12,754 nucleotides of DNA, taken from an uncultured Desulfuromonadales bacterium. Its GTDB lineage: Bacteria > Desulfobacterota > Desulfuromonadia > Desulfuromonadales > Geopsychrobacteraceae. Below, in pieces: positions 6,655 to 12,754 of this stretch (positions are counted from its first letter, which is position 1; each line of letters starts with the position of its first letter). The stretch covers positions 1-12,754 of the forward strand of contig CALZLE010000530.1 of the NCBI GenBank assembly GCA_945788205.1. Reading direction: 5' to 3'. Position numbers and translations under genes: made by a program. The notes below the pieces were generated by a model, which made no database searches, was not told the DNA's origin, and was given only the letters and a program-made list of their open reading frames with translations.

Positions 6655-8304
6655 ATGATTGAAGGTAAGACAACCGGTTTAAAATCAAGCCAGATCAATG
6701 CACTGGAGCGGATTTACCGACGCAAAATTCCGACCGACGAACTGATCACCGGCGAACTGGCCCGCTACCTGACTGAACTCTCCCGTGAAGTTCAACGCCA
6801 GCTCGGGGTGATTATCGATCGCGCCGGGAAAATTCACTCGGTGATCGTTGGTGATGACCGCGAAATTGTCATTCCCGACCTGTCCGGTTATGCCCTCGGC
6901 CGCAGCGGGCTGCGCAACCTGCGCTGTGTGCACACGCACTTGAAGCAGGAACCACTCAGCCGCGATGACCTGACCGACCTCGAGCTGTTGCGGCTCGATA
7001 TGATGGTCGCCATCGGTGTGCGTGACGATGGACTGCCGGGGCGTCTGGAGTACGCCCACCTGTTGCCGACTGCCGAAACAGCGCAGATCGAAACAGTTGT
7101 GCTGGACGACTTCCATCAGTTGCAGCTCGATTTTGGCGATTTCATCAAAACCCTCGATCAGCAGATGGAGCGGGCAGCGGCAGAAACCGTCGATCTCTCA
7201 GATGGCCGCGAGCGGGCGCTGCTGATTTCAGTGCCGCGCGGTGGCAATCGACAGCAGGCTGAGGATTCGATGTCCGAGCTGGATGAATTGGCGCGCACGG
7301 CCAACCTGGCAGTGATCGACAAGGTTATTCAGCGGCCGCGAAAGCTGAATCCGCGGTTTCTGGTTGGTGAGGGGAAGTTGCGCGAGATCGTTATCAGCGC
7401 TCTGCAACGCCGGGCGACGCTGCTGGTTTTCGATCAGGACCTGACACCGAATCAGGTTCGCTCGATCACCGAAGTGACCGAAATCAAAGTTATCGACCGC
7501 ACCCAGTTGATTCTCGATATCTTCGCCAACCGCGCCCAGTCGCGTGACGGCAAGGTGCAGGTGGAGTTGGCGCAGCTCAAATACATCCTGCCGTTTCTGA
7601 CCGGCAAGGGTACCGCGATGTCCCGATTGATGGGTGGCATCGGTGGTCGGGGCCCCGGTGAAACCAAGCTGGAGATCGATCGACGCCGCATCCGCGACAA
7701 AATCCGCCGGCTGGAAAAACAGCTCGACAGTCTTGGGCGCGGACGATTGCAGCGGCGTCAGAAGCGGGTCCGCGCCGGAGTGCCGATCATTTCGATTGTC
7801 GGTTACACCAACGCTGGTAAGTCGACGCTGCTCAACGCCATGACCCAGAGTGAAGTTTTCACTGAGAACCTGTTGTTCGCCACCCTCGACACCTCGACCC
7901 GACGGCTGCGTTTTCCCCTCGATCGTGAAGTCATTATCACCGACACCGTTGGTTTTATCCGCGACCTGCCGAAAAGTCTGATGGGGGCCTTTAAAGCGAC
8001 CCTCGAAGAGTTGGAAGATGCCGACCTTTTATTGCATTTGGTCGATTTATCCAATCCAAGATTTAAGGAACAGATCGAATCGGTCGATAAGATTCTTTCA
8101 GATCTCGATTTAGGGACGCGACAGCGGTTATTGGTCTTCAATAAAGTTGATCAGGTTGACCCTGCGGATGTGCCACACCTCTGTCGCCGATACGATGCGA
8201 TCCCGCTCTCTGCGTTCGATCGCAGTAGTTTTAAACCGCTGCTGGATGAAATGCAGCGTCGTTTCTGGCCGGAAGAGGATTTTCATGAAAATGGGTCTGC
8301 TTGA
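6655..8304 (+). CDS. hflX: GTPase HflX, long form with N-terminal extension
   Basis: HflX is a cytoplasmic GTPase that binds the 50S subunit and splits stalled or stress-damaged ribosomes. This copy is 549 residues, against about 430 in E. coli. The canonical HflX N-domain starts near residue 186 (ERALLISV). It is followed by the glycine-rich linker MGGIGGRGPGETKLEIDRRR and a coiled-coil that leads to the G domain. The GTP motifs are complete: G1 GYTNAGKST (383-391), G3 DTVGF (430-434), G4 NKVD (496-499), G5 SA (519-520). The extra N-terminal 180 residues contain VHTHLKQEPLSRDDLTDL (92-109), resembling the metal-ligand core of RadC/JAMM domains. Related extensions occur in deltaproteobacterial HflX proteins as far as I recall. 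GGA lies eight bases before the ATG. It heads a plus-strand run, and mltD follows after 82 bases. Confidence 0.96.
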   Translation: MIEGKTTGLKSSQINALERIYRRKIPTDELITGELARYLTELSREVQRQLGVIIDRAGKIHSVIVGDDREIVIPDLSGYALGRSGLRNLRCVHTHLKQEPLSRDDLTDLELLRLDMMVAIGVRDDGLPGRLEYAHLLPTAETAQIETVVLDDFHQLQLDFGDFIKTLDQQMERAAAETVDLSDGRERALLISVPRGGNRQQAEDSMSELDELARTANLAVIDKVIQRPRKLNPRFLVGEGKLREIVISALQRRATLLVFDQDLTPNQVRSITEVTEIKVIDRTQLILDIFANRAQSRDGKVQVELAQLKYILPFLTGKGTAMSRLMGGIGGRGPGETKLEIDRRRIRDKIRRLEKQLDSLGRGRLQRRQKRVRAGVPIISIVGYTNAGKSTLLNAMTQSEVFTENLLFATLDTSTRRLRFPLDREVIITDTVGFIRDLPKSLMGAFKATLEELEDADLLLHLVDLSNPRFKEQIESVDKILSDLDLGTRQRLLVFNKVDQVDPADVPHLCRRYDAIPLSAFDRSSFKPLLDEMQRRFWPEEDFHENGSA

Positions 8305-8386
8305 CAGCAGTCGACAGTTTACATTAGTCTGCCTGCGGCGAATAAATGCACTATCTGCTTGTAAAATAAATGTTGTTGGAGTTTGT

Positions 8387-9976
8387 ATGTTGAAAAGTTT
8401 TGTTGCCTTGCTGCTGGTTGGCGTTCTCGGTGGGTGTTTTTATCACTCGCAGCAGCAGGCGCAGTTGCCACCACAAATTGATGTGAACGAACCAGCTCTG
8501 GTTGGCACGGAAGATACAGTTGTCCCGATTCCTGCTGAGGTCAGTCAGGCGCTTTTAGCGTCAGCACTTGAGCCACCGGCCCCGGTGGTTGAAGAGACTC
8601 AGAGTGTTCCCAAACTTCCCTACTGGGGGGATTTTGAACTGAGTAGCCATCCTCGGGTCGATAAGCTTTTTAAGCATTTCACCGGGAATGGCCGCAGAAA
8701 CTTCGGTCGCTGGCTGGAGCGGGCCGGGCGCTACATTCCGATGATTCAGGAAGTTTTTGTCGCTGAGGGCGTCCCGCGGGATCTCGCTTATCTGGCGATG
8801 ATTGAGTCCGGGTTCAATGTCCGGGCTTACAGCTGGGCGCACGCTGCCGGCCCTTGGCAGTTTATCGAAAGTACCGCCAAGCTGTACGATATGAAGAATG
8901 ACTGGTGGCAAGATGAACGCTGCGATATCGAAAAAGCGACCCGTGCTGCGGCACAACACCTGAAATACTTGAATAAGCGCTTTGACGGTGATTGGTATCT
9001 GGCGGTGGCCGCCTACAATGCCGGTGGCGGCACGGTGCGTAAAGCGGTTAGAAAGAGCGGCAGCCGTGACTTCTGGGCGTTGGTTGATGGCAAGGTTCTG
9101 CGCGAAGAAACCAAGAACTACCTGCCGAAGCTGATCGCGTCGCTGATGGTTGTGAAAGATCTTGACGGCAACGGTTTTTCAGAGCTGAAGATGGAAGAGC
9201 CGCTCGTCTACGAAACCGTAAGTTTGCCGAGCAGCACCGACCTCGAAGTTGTTGCGCGTTTTTGTGATGTTGATTACGCGACGATTAAAGCCTTCAATCC
9301 CGCCTTGAAGCGTTGGAGCACACCACCCGGAGTGACCGACTATCAACTGAAAGTACCGGCGGGGACAAAGCAGCAGTTCGAGCGTTTGTACGCGGAACTG
9401 CCGAAAGATAAACGCGCTCGCTATCACCGGCACCAGCTTCAGTCGGGCGATACGCTTGGTAAGCTGGCGAGAAAATACCGGATTCAGATTGATGATATTA
9501 TCACTCTGAACAATATCAAGAACCCGCGCGCTCTGCGGATTGGCAGCAACTTGATTCTGCCACTGCAGGAAAACTTCACCAGCCTGCCGGTCGATTCTAT
9601 GGCCGACAATTACCAGCGCAGCTATCGCAAATCGTATACTGTACGTTCTGGAGACAGCCTCTGGAAAATTGCCAAGCGCTTTAGTGTTACGGAAAAGCAG
9701 TTACGGGTTTGGAACCGGCTCGGTTGGAGCAATCATCTGCGCCCCGGTCAGAAGTTAGCTGTCTCCAGACCAGGAAAAACTCGGGTGGCGAAAAAGATTG
9801 GGCCTGCGAAAAAGGTCGTTTACCAGGTCCGCGCTGGTGACAGCCTCTGGAAGATCGGCCGGCAGTTTGATGTCGAGCTCGATATGATCCGCCTGTGGAA
9901 TGATCTGTCCCGCAATCAAACCCTGCGTATCGGCCAAAAACTGACGCTGATGGTGCCAGCCTCTCAGCAAGGCTGA
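8387..9976 (+). CDS. mltD: Membrane-bound lytic murein transglycosylase D, lipoprotein with three LysM domains
   Basis: A 529-residue lytic transglycosylase, which cleaves the MurNAc-GlcNAc bond of peptidoglycan to give 1,6-anhydro ends. A lipoprotein signal ends at LGGC (C17); F at +2 argues against inner-membrane retention, so an outer-membrane anchor facing the periplasm is likely. The SLT catalytic domain (about 110-235) has AMIESGFN with catalytic E140, then GPWQFI and the AYNAGGG motif. Three LysM peptidoglycan-binding domains follow at about 347-393, 417-461 and 479-523, each with a SGD(T/S)L or AGDSLW core; E. coli MltD has two. The reading frame is open back to 8147 inside hflX, but the start at 8387 is chosen because it has GGAG upstream and opens directly onto the signal peptide. 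TTGACA at 8301-8306 could be part of its own promoter, though a good minus-10 is missing. Confidence 0.94.
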   Translation: MLKSFVALLLVGVLGGCFYHSQQQAQLPPQIDVNEPALVGTEDTVVPIPAEVSQALLASALEPPAPVVEETQSVPKLPYWGDFELSSHPRVDKLFKHFTGNGRRNFGRWLERAGRYIPMIQEVFVAEGVPRDLAYLAMIESGFNVRAYSWAHAAGPWQFIESTAKLYDMKNDWWQDERCDIEKATRAAAQHLKYLNKRFDGDWYLAVAAYNAGGGTVRKAVRKSGSRDFWALVDGKVLREETKNYLPKLIASLMVVKDLDGNGFSELKMEEPLVYETVSLPSSTDLEVVARFCDVDYATIKAFNPALKRWSTPPGVTDYQLKVPAGTKQQFERLYAELPKDKRARYHRHQLQSGDTLGKLARKYRIQIDDIITLNNIKNPRALRIGSNLILPLQENFTSLPVDSMADNYQRSYRKSYTVRSGDSLWKIAKRFSVTEKQLRVWNRLGWSNHLRPGQKLAVSRPGKTRVAKKIGPAKKVVYQVRAGDSLWKIGRQFDVELDMIRLWNDLSRNQTLRIGQKLTLMVPASQQG

Positions 9977-9979
9977 CCG

Positions 9980-10741
9980 ATGGCTGTTGAGCGTGCCTTG
10001 TGCCTGTCCCGCTGGGAGGGTTCGCTGCCGCAAGGTTACCAGCGACTGTATTTTGGTGCTGAGTTTTGCAGTTGGGCGTTTCCGCCACAGCAGCAGGTCG
10101 AGGCTGCTCTCGCTGCTGCGCGTAACGCAGGCTGGTCTTTTAGTCTGTTGACACCGATTCTGCGTGAAGAAACTCTCTCAGAACTTTCCAGCCTCTTTTC
10201 TGACCTCAACCCGCTACTTCAATCAGGTGATGAAGTTGTCATCTCCGATTTTGGCACTTTACAGCTGGTGCGCGATCTGTTGCCGCAGGTCGAAGTCGTT
10301 CTCGGTCGGGCCTTATCCGGGCAGAAACGTGGTCCACGGATTGAAGATCTCGAGTTGAGCGATGAGGCACTCGATTACTTTCAGCAGGGCAGCTGGTATA
10401 GCCGTGAAGCGGTTAAATTGTTGCAGGAAGAGGGGATTGTGCGGGTTGAGCTGGATAATCTGCTGCAAGGGGTGGCCCCTCTGCCAAAAGAATTGCGCGG
10501 CAGCCTGAACACACCTTATGCGATGGTCACATCGAGTCGTAATTGTCCCTTCCATGATGATAAGAGCGGAGCTCGTTGCGCTGTCACCTGTGGTGAGTCC
10601 TTCCGTTTGAGCACCAATCAGACTTCGCATTCTCTGTTGCAAGCCGGAAATAGTCAGTTTTTAACCATTGCTCAGCTGCCGGAAAAACTTTCCGAATTAG
10701 GGATTGATCGGCTGGTTGAACACTCACATTTACCGCGCTGA
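9980..10741 (+). CDS. Short peptidase U32/UbiV-like protein with probable iron-sulfur cysteines
   Basis: A 253-residue soluble protein of the peptidase U32-like superfamily, judged from local resemblance to UbiV, the iron-sulfur partner in oxygen-independent ubiquinone hydroxylation. LYFGAEFCSW (23-32) corresponds to the UbiV strand with its first cluster cysteine. NTPYAMVTSSRNC (residues 177-189) is followed by C200 and C204, a C-x10-C-x3-C set close to the C-x12-C-x3-C of UbiV. Together with C30 this makes four possible [4Fe-4S] ligands. VVLGRALSGQKRGPR (105-119) and the C-terminal LSELGIDRLVEH are also typical of U32 sequences. It lacks the extra length of true U32 peptidases, so protease activity is unlikely. 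The ATG is three bases after the mltD stop, with AAGG overlapping the end of mltD, so translation is probably coupled. Function is unknown; a quinone or RNA hydroxylation role is a guess. Confidence 0.75.
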   Translation: MAVERALCLSRWEGSLPQGYQRLYFGAEFCSWAFPPQQQVEAALAAARNAGWSFSLLTPILREETLSELSSLFSDLNPLLQSGDEVVISDFGTLQLVRDLLPQVEVVLGRALSGQKRGPRIEDLELSDEALDYFQQGSWYSREAVKLLQEEGIVRVELDNLLQGVAPLPKELRGSLNTPYAMVTSSRNCPFHDDKSGARCAVTCGESFRLSTNQTSHSLLQAGNSQFLTIAQLPEKLSELGIDRLVEHSHLPR

Positions 10742-10757
10742 ACGGGGCGAGTTTGCT

Positions 10758-10786
10758 TTGACATTTTCGGCGCGGATTGCTAAAGT
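10758..10786 (+). promoter_or_regulatory. Sigma-70-type promoter upstream of the membrane/TPR gene
   Basis: A consensus minus-35 TTGACA (10758-10763), a 17-base spacer and the minus-10 TAAAGT (10781-10786) preceded by TGC, an extended minus-10 feature. Transcription would begin near 10793, about 78 bases before the next start codon. This implies that the membrane/TPR and Smr genes can be transcribed separately from mltD. Confidence 0.6.
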
Positions 10787-10798
10787 TCAGCGCCGAAA
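10765..10798. repeat. 9-bp inverted repeat overlapping the promoter
   Basis: TTTCGGCGC (10765-10773) and GCGCCGAAA (10790-10798) are exact inverted copies separated by 16 bases that contain the minus-10 box. There is no T-run, so it is not a typical terminator. It could be a repressor operator with one arm in the spacer and the other at the transcript start, or a weak hairpin ending the upstream transcript. Confidence 0.6.
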
Positions 10799-10870
10799 TG
10801 TGTTGCCGGTAAACTGTCGGACCGACATCTGGTTTGCACAATCAAACTGTCTGAAAAAGGAATTTATGAC

Positions 10871-11596
10871 ATGCTTAATATTATGATTTCTCTCGCCCTG
10901 TCGGCTTTGACTGCGGCGCTGATGTCGAATTTTGTGACTGATAGTATGCCGATCATTGTCGCTGTCGCGATCGTTGGGTTTTTCCTGCCCTTTATCCTGA
11001 TTGTTCGGGTGGTGATGAAAAAGGTTGAGGCTGTGATGATGAGTGCACAGCAGGATGTGATGGCAAACCGCGCGGAAAAGGCGGTCGCCTCCCTCAAAGA
11101 AGGTCTCAAATATGGGCCTTGGCAGGTTTACGTCAAGCAGCAGATTTATTCCCAGATCGGCAGCATTCTTTACATGAAGCGCGATTTTAGCGAAGCGACC
11201 CCTTATCTGGAAAAAGGTTTTATCCGTAATTGGGTCAGTACCGCGATGCTCGCTATCACCTACATGAAAAAAAATAAGACCAGCCAGATGGTTTCGACCT
11301 TTGACAAAGCTGTTTCCGGAACGCCAAAAGAGCCGATGGTTTACGCGCTTTATGCCTATTGTCTCGATAAATCGGGGGATCGGCAGAAGGGGATCGCGAT
11401 TATGGAAAAAGGTTTGAAGAAAACGGCCAATGATGATCGGTTGCTGGAAAATATCGAGCTGCTGAAGGCGGGGAAAAAGATGAAGATGAAGGGCTTCGGT
11501 GATACCTGGTTTCAGTTTCATCTTGAAAAGCAGGGAGCCCTGATCAAGAAACAGACCAAAGCCATGACCGGCCGCCGCAAGCAGGTGATCCGCTAA
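10871..11596 (+). CDS. Membrane-anchored protein with TPR-like helices, function unknown
   Basis: A 241-residue protein not recognised as a named family. The first 48 residues form two hydrophobic helices (about 3-20 and 27-46, the latter containing VAVAIVGFFLPFILIV), followed by basic residues VMKKVEA, suggesting a membrane hairpin with the rest in the cytoplasm. Residues about 65-205 look like helical repeats of the tetratricopeptide kind: AEKAVASLKEGLKYGPW, FSEATPYLEKGF and DRQKGIAIMEKGLKK each resemble the second helix of a TPR. The C-terminus is strongly basic. AAGGA lies nine bases before the chosen ATG; the ATG five bases earlier opens a frame that closes after six codons. Its own promoter with an inverted repeat lies upstream, and the Smr gene follows after 23 bases, probably in the same transcript. 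A scaffolding role is only a guess. Confidence 0.8.
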   Translation: MLNIMISLALSALTAALMSNFVTDSMPIIVAVAIVGFFLPFILIVRVVMKKVEAVMMSAQQDVMANRAEKAVASLKEGLKYGPWQVYVKQQIYSQIGSILYMKRDFSEATPYLEKGFIRNWVSTAMLAITYMKKNKTSQMVSTFDKAVSGTPKEPMVYALYAYCLDKSGDRQKGIAIMEKGLKKTANDDRLLENIELLKAGKKMKMKGFGDTWFQFHLEKQGALIKKQTKAMTGRRKQVIR

Positions 11597-11619
11597 TCGA
11601 GCTTTAAATAGAGGCAAAG

Positions 11620-12303
11620 ATGGCAAAGAAAAAAAAGCCCACCAAGTCGAAAAAACAGGAATTTAACCGCAGCCCCTTCAGCAACCTGAAGGGGTTTGCT
11701 GTTTCCGGTGAAGAGGTGGAGAAGGCACAGAAAAGTTCATCTTCTGATGAAGAGAAGCAAGAAACTTACATTTCCTTTGCCGATGAAATGACGCAGCTTG
11801 GTGTTGAACGGATTAATCCGCCTGATTATGGTGACCTTGCTCCCCGGGAAGAAATGTCGACACCAGAACCTATTCCTCAGGCTGCTGGCCAAAGTGAAGA
11901 GGAGCAGTTTCTTCGAGCGATGGGCGAGTTGCAGGTTAATTTCAGCGACAAGTTGCCCGAAGAAGATGGCACTCCGGTAGCTTCTGCTGGCCGGATGAAG
12001 CAACTCAAGCAGGGCAAATTGAGTCCAGAGGCGAACTTGGATCTGCATGGTTTGATGCGCACTGATGTTGCGGAAAAGCTGGGCTTTTTTTTACAGGATG
12101 CAGAGCGACAGGGATGGCAGACGCTGTTGGTTATTACGGGGCGCGGGCTGCATTCTGTCGATGGCGAACCGGTCCTGCGCAAAGAGGCGGAACGTTATTT
12201 AGCTGCCGAGGGACGTAAGTGGGTCGCAGAGTGGAGCCGAGCTCCTAAACAGTATGGTGGAGATGGAGCGCTGGTTCTGTTTCTGCGAAAAAGAGCGCGA
12301 TAA
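11620..12303 (+). CDS. Smr-domain protein (MutS2 C-terminal-type nuclease domain)
   Basis: A 227-residue protein with a C-terminal Smr domain, found alone here rather than attached to MutS2. Smr domains act as nicking nucleases on branched DNA or as ribonucleases on stalled-ribosome mRNA. The hallmark motifs are both present: LDLHG at residues 140-144 and TGRGLHS at 173-179 (usual form TGxGxHS), then GDGALVLFL near the end. The domain spans about 137-225. The N-terminal 130 residues are low-complexity: a lysine-rich start (MAKKKKPTKSKKQ), a serine/glutamate stretch and acidic segments, probably disordered and perhaps nucleic-acid binding. AGAGG precedes the ATG. Being near hflX, also a factor for stalled ribosomes, is suggestive but not proof of shared function. 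Confidence 0.92.
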   Translation: MAKKKKPTKSKKQEFNRSPFSNLKGFAVSGEEVEKAQKSSSSDEEKQETYISFADEMTQLGVERINPPDYGDLAPREEMSTPEPIPQAAGQSEEEQFLRAMGELQVNFSDKLPEEDGTPVASAGRMKQLKQGKLSPEANLDLHGLMRTDVAEKLGFFLQDAERQGWQTLLVITGRGLHSVDGEPVLRKEAERYLAAEGRKWVAEWSRAPKQYGGDGALVLFLRKRAR

Positions 12304-12352
12304 TAGTTGTTCTGTTGTCAACCGATGCTCCGGTGTTTCGTTTGATAGGACA

Positions 12353-12367
12353 TAGGCATTGAGCCTA
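12353..12367. repeat. Short palindrome upstream of the repeat-protein gene
   Basis: TAGGC-ATTGA-GCCTA is a perfect five-base inverted repeat in the 93-base gap before the secreted repeat-protein gene. TTGATA at 12342-12347 could be a minus-35 element, with TAGACC at 12366-12371 as a weak minus-10, which would place the dyad in the promoter spacer as a possible operator. Another small stem, ACCG/CGGT at 12321-12334, is followed by a T-rich stretch and might weakly terminate the Smr transcript. Confidence 0.35.
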
Positions 12368-12381
12368 GACCGTTAACGATC

Positions 12382-12391
12382 AAAAGGAGGA
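12382..12391 (+). promoter_or_regulatory. Near-perfect Shine-Dalgarno site
   Basis: AAAAGGAGGA is close to the full anti-16S consensus, with GGAGG six bases before the ATG at 12397. It fixes the start of the repeat-protein gene and predicts high translation. Confidence 0.85.
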
Positions 12392-12396
12392 TCGAA

Positions 12397-12754
12397 ATGA
12401 AAAGCGTTTTAAAGAAAAGTTGGCTCGTCTGGTCACTGTTATTGCTGTTTGTTCTGAGTCCTGTCAGCATCGATTTGTCGAAGAGTCTATTCTCGTTGCA
12501 GACCGCTAACGCTGGTGGTGGAAACGGCGGCGGTGGTGGAAACGGCGGCGGTGGTGGAAACGGCGGCGGTGGTGGAAACGGCGACGGTGGTGGAAACGGC
12601 GACGGTGGTGGAAACGGTGGCGGTGATGGAAACGGCGACGGTGGTGGAAACGGTGGCGGTGATGGAAACGGTGGCGGTGGTGGAAACGGCGGCGGTGAAG
12701 GAAACGGCGGCGGTGAAGGAATCGGTGGCGGTGAAGGAATCGGTGGCGGTGAAG
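12397..12754 (+). CDS. Secreted glycine-rich hexapeptide-repeat protein, 3' end outside window
   Basis: The first 119 residues of a protein that runs off the window edge. It opens with a Sec signal peptide: basic KSVLKK, hydrophobic core at about 9-24 (WLVWSLLLLFVLSPVS) and cleavage predicted after A39 in TANA. The mature chain starts GGG and is then wholly built of six-residue repeats, first NGGGGG, later NGDGGG and NGGGDG, then NGGGEG and IGGGEG. Such chains are flexible and lack a fold of their own; they may be a cell-surface linker, adhesin stalk, matrix component or ion-binding coat. A DGNGDG hexad at residues 77-82 resembles the core of EF-hand calcium loops, but the rest of such a loop is missing. 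The perfect ribosome site suggests strong expression. The frame stays open and third codon positions are conserved across repeats, which supports real coding. No named family was recognised. Confidence 0.85.
   Translation, partial: MKSVLKKSWLVWSLLLLFVLSPVSIDLSKSLFSLQTANAGGGNGGGGGNGGGGGNGGGGGNGDGGGNGDGGGNGGGDGNGDGGGNGGGDGNGGGGGNGGGEGNGGGEGIGGGEGIGGGE
12523..12754 (+). repeat. Tandem 18-base repeat array within the secreted protein gene
   Basis: Twelve complete 18-base units and one cut unit are visible, with consensus AACGGCGGCGGTGGTGGA. Units begin at 12523 and every 18 bases to 12739, with no indels. Units 1-3 are identical; units 4, 5 and 7 carry GAC at codon 3; units 6 and 8 carry GAT at codon 5; units 10-13 carry GAA at codon 5; units 12-13 also change AAC to ATC at codon 1. 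The array continues past the window edge. Confidence 0.95.

Noticed and set aside
8147..8386. An 80-codon N-terminal extension of the mltD frame inside hflX
   Set aside because: It overlaps the HflX G5 region in another frame, and the lipoprotein signal peptide begins exactly at 8387 with GGAG upstream.
10787..11626. A 279-codon open frame on the minus strand opposite the membrane/TPR gene
   Set aside because: It is rich in His, Phe, Arg and Asn in a way typical of antisense frames, has no recognisable domain, and overlaps a plus-strand gene with a good ribosome site and promoter.
12304..12396. A GEMM-type cyclic dinucleotide riboswitch before the secreted protein gene, as often seen in this bacterial group
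   Set aside because: The conserved GEMM segments (for example GGGACGCAAAGCC-like) are absent and the 93-base gap is too short once the promoter is counted.
12514..12754. RTX calcium-binding nonapeptide repeats
   Set aside because: The period is six residues, not nine, and the hydrophobic position of GGxGxDxUx is absent; only local GGNGD similarity exists.
12523..12754. CRISPR array
   Set aside because: Units are 18 bases with no spacers, and they translate in frame as part of a signal-peptide-bearing protein.

Overview
The window looks like chromosomal DNA of a Gram-negative bacterium, most likely a member of the Desulfuromonadales/Geobacterales (Desulfuromonas, Geopsychrobacter or Pelobacter type). 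This rests on general family resemblance: a long-form HflX, a lipoprotein MltD, a short UbiV/U32-like protein, a stand-alone Smr protein and strong AAGGAG-type ribosome binding sites. No marker gene fixes the taxon, so the placement is an inference.

Bases 1-4171 (minus strand) hold a five-gene redox operon. In transcription order it encodes a zinc-less medium-chain dehydrogenase/reductase (MDR), a crotonase-fold enzyme, a second zinc-less MDR, an exported double-cupin protein (DUF4437-like), and a short-chain dehydrogenase cut by the window edge. Gaps are 26-52 bases and most starts have a clear Shine-Dalgarno site. A LysR-type regulator (4297-5238, plus strand) is transcribed divergently. 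Two perfect-arm dyads with T-N11-A geometry lie between it and the operon, about 31 bp centre to centre, which suggests that the regulator controls the operon. The cluster probably reduces or detoxifies an unsaturated, carbonyl or quinone-like compound; the substrate cannot be read from the sequence.

Bases 5262-6476 (minus strand) hold a single major facilitator transporter that ends tail-to-tail with the LysR gene.

Bases 6655-12303 (plus strand) form a more housekeeping-like run: hflX (ribosome-associated GTPase with a long N-terminal extension), a lipoprotein lytic transglycosylase of the MltD type with three LysM domains, a short U32/UbiV-like protein with four cysteines in the spacing of an iron-sulfur site, a membrane-anchored protein with weak TPR character, and an Smr-domain protein. 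The mltD and U32-like genes are only 3 bases apart. A good sigma-70-type promoter with an overlapping 9-bp inverted repeat precedes the membrane/TPR gene, so the run probably splits into at least two transcription units.

The right edge (12397 onward) opens a secreted glycine-rich protein with a Sec signal peptide followed by tandem 18-base (six-residue) repeats that run off the window. The repeats change in order from neutral to acidic.

The items most worth following are the RadC/JAMM-like metal-ligand pattern in the HflX extension, the UbiV-like cysteine set in the short U32-like protein, the paired LysR operators, and the repeat protein. No RNA gene, insertion sequence, CRISPR array or phage element was seen.
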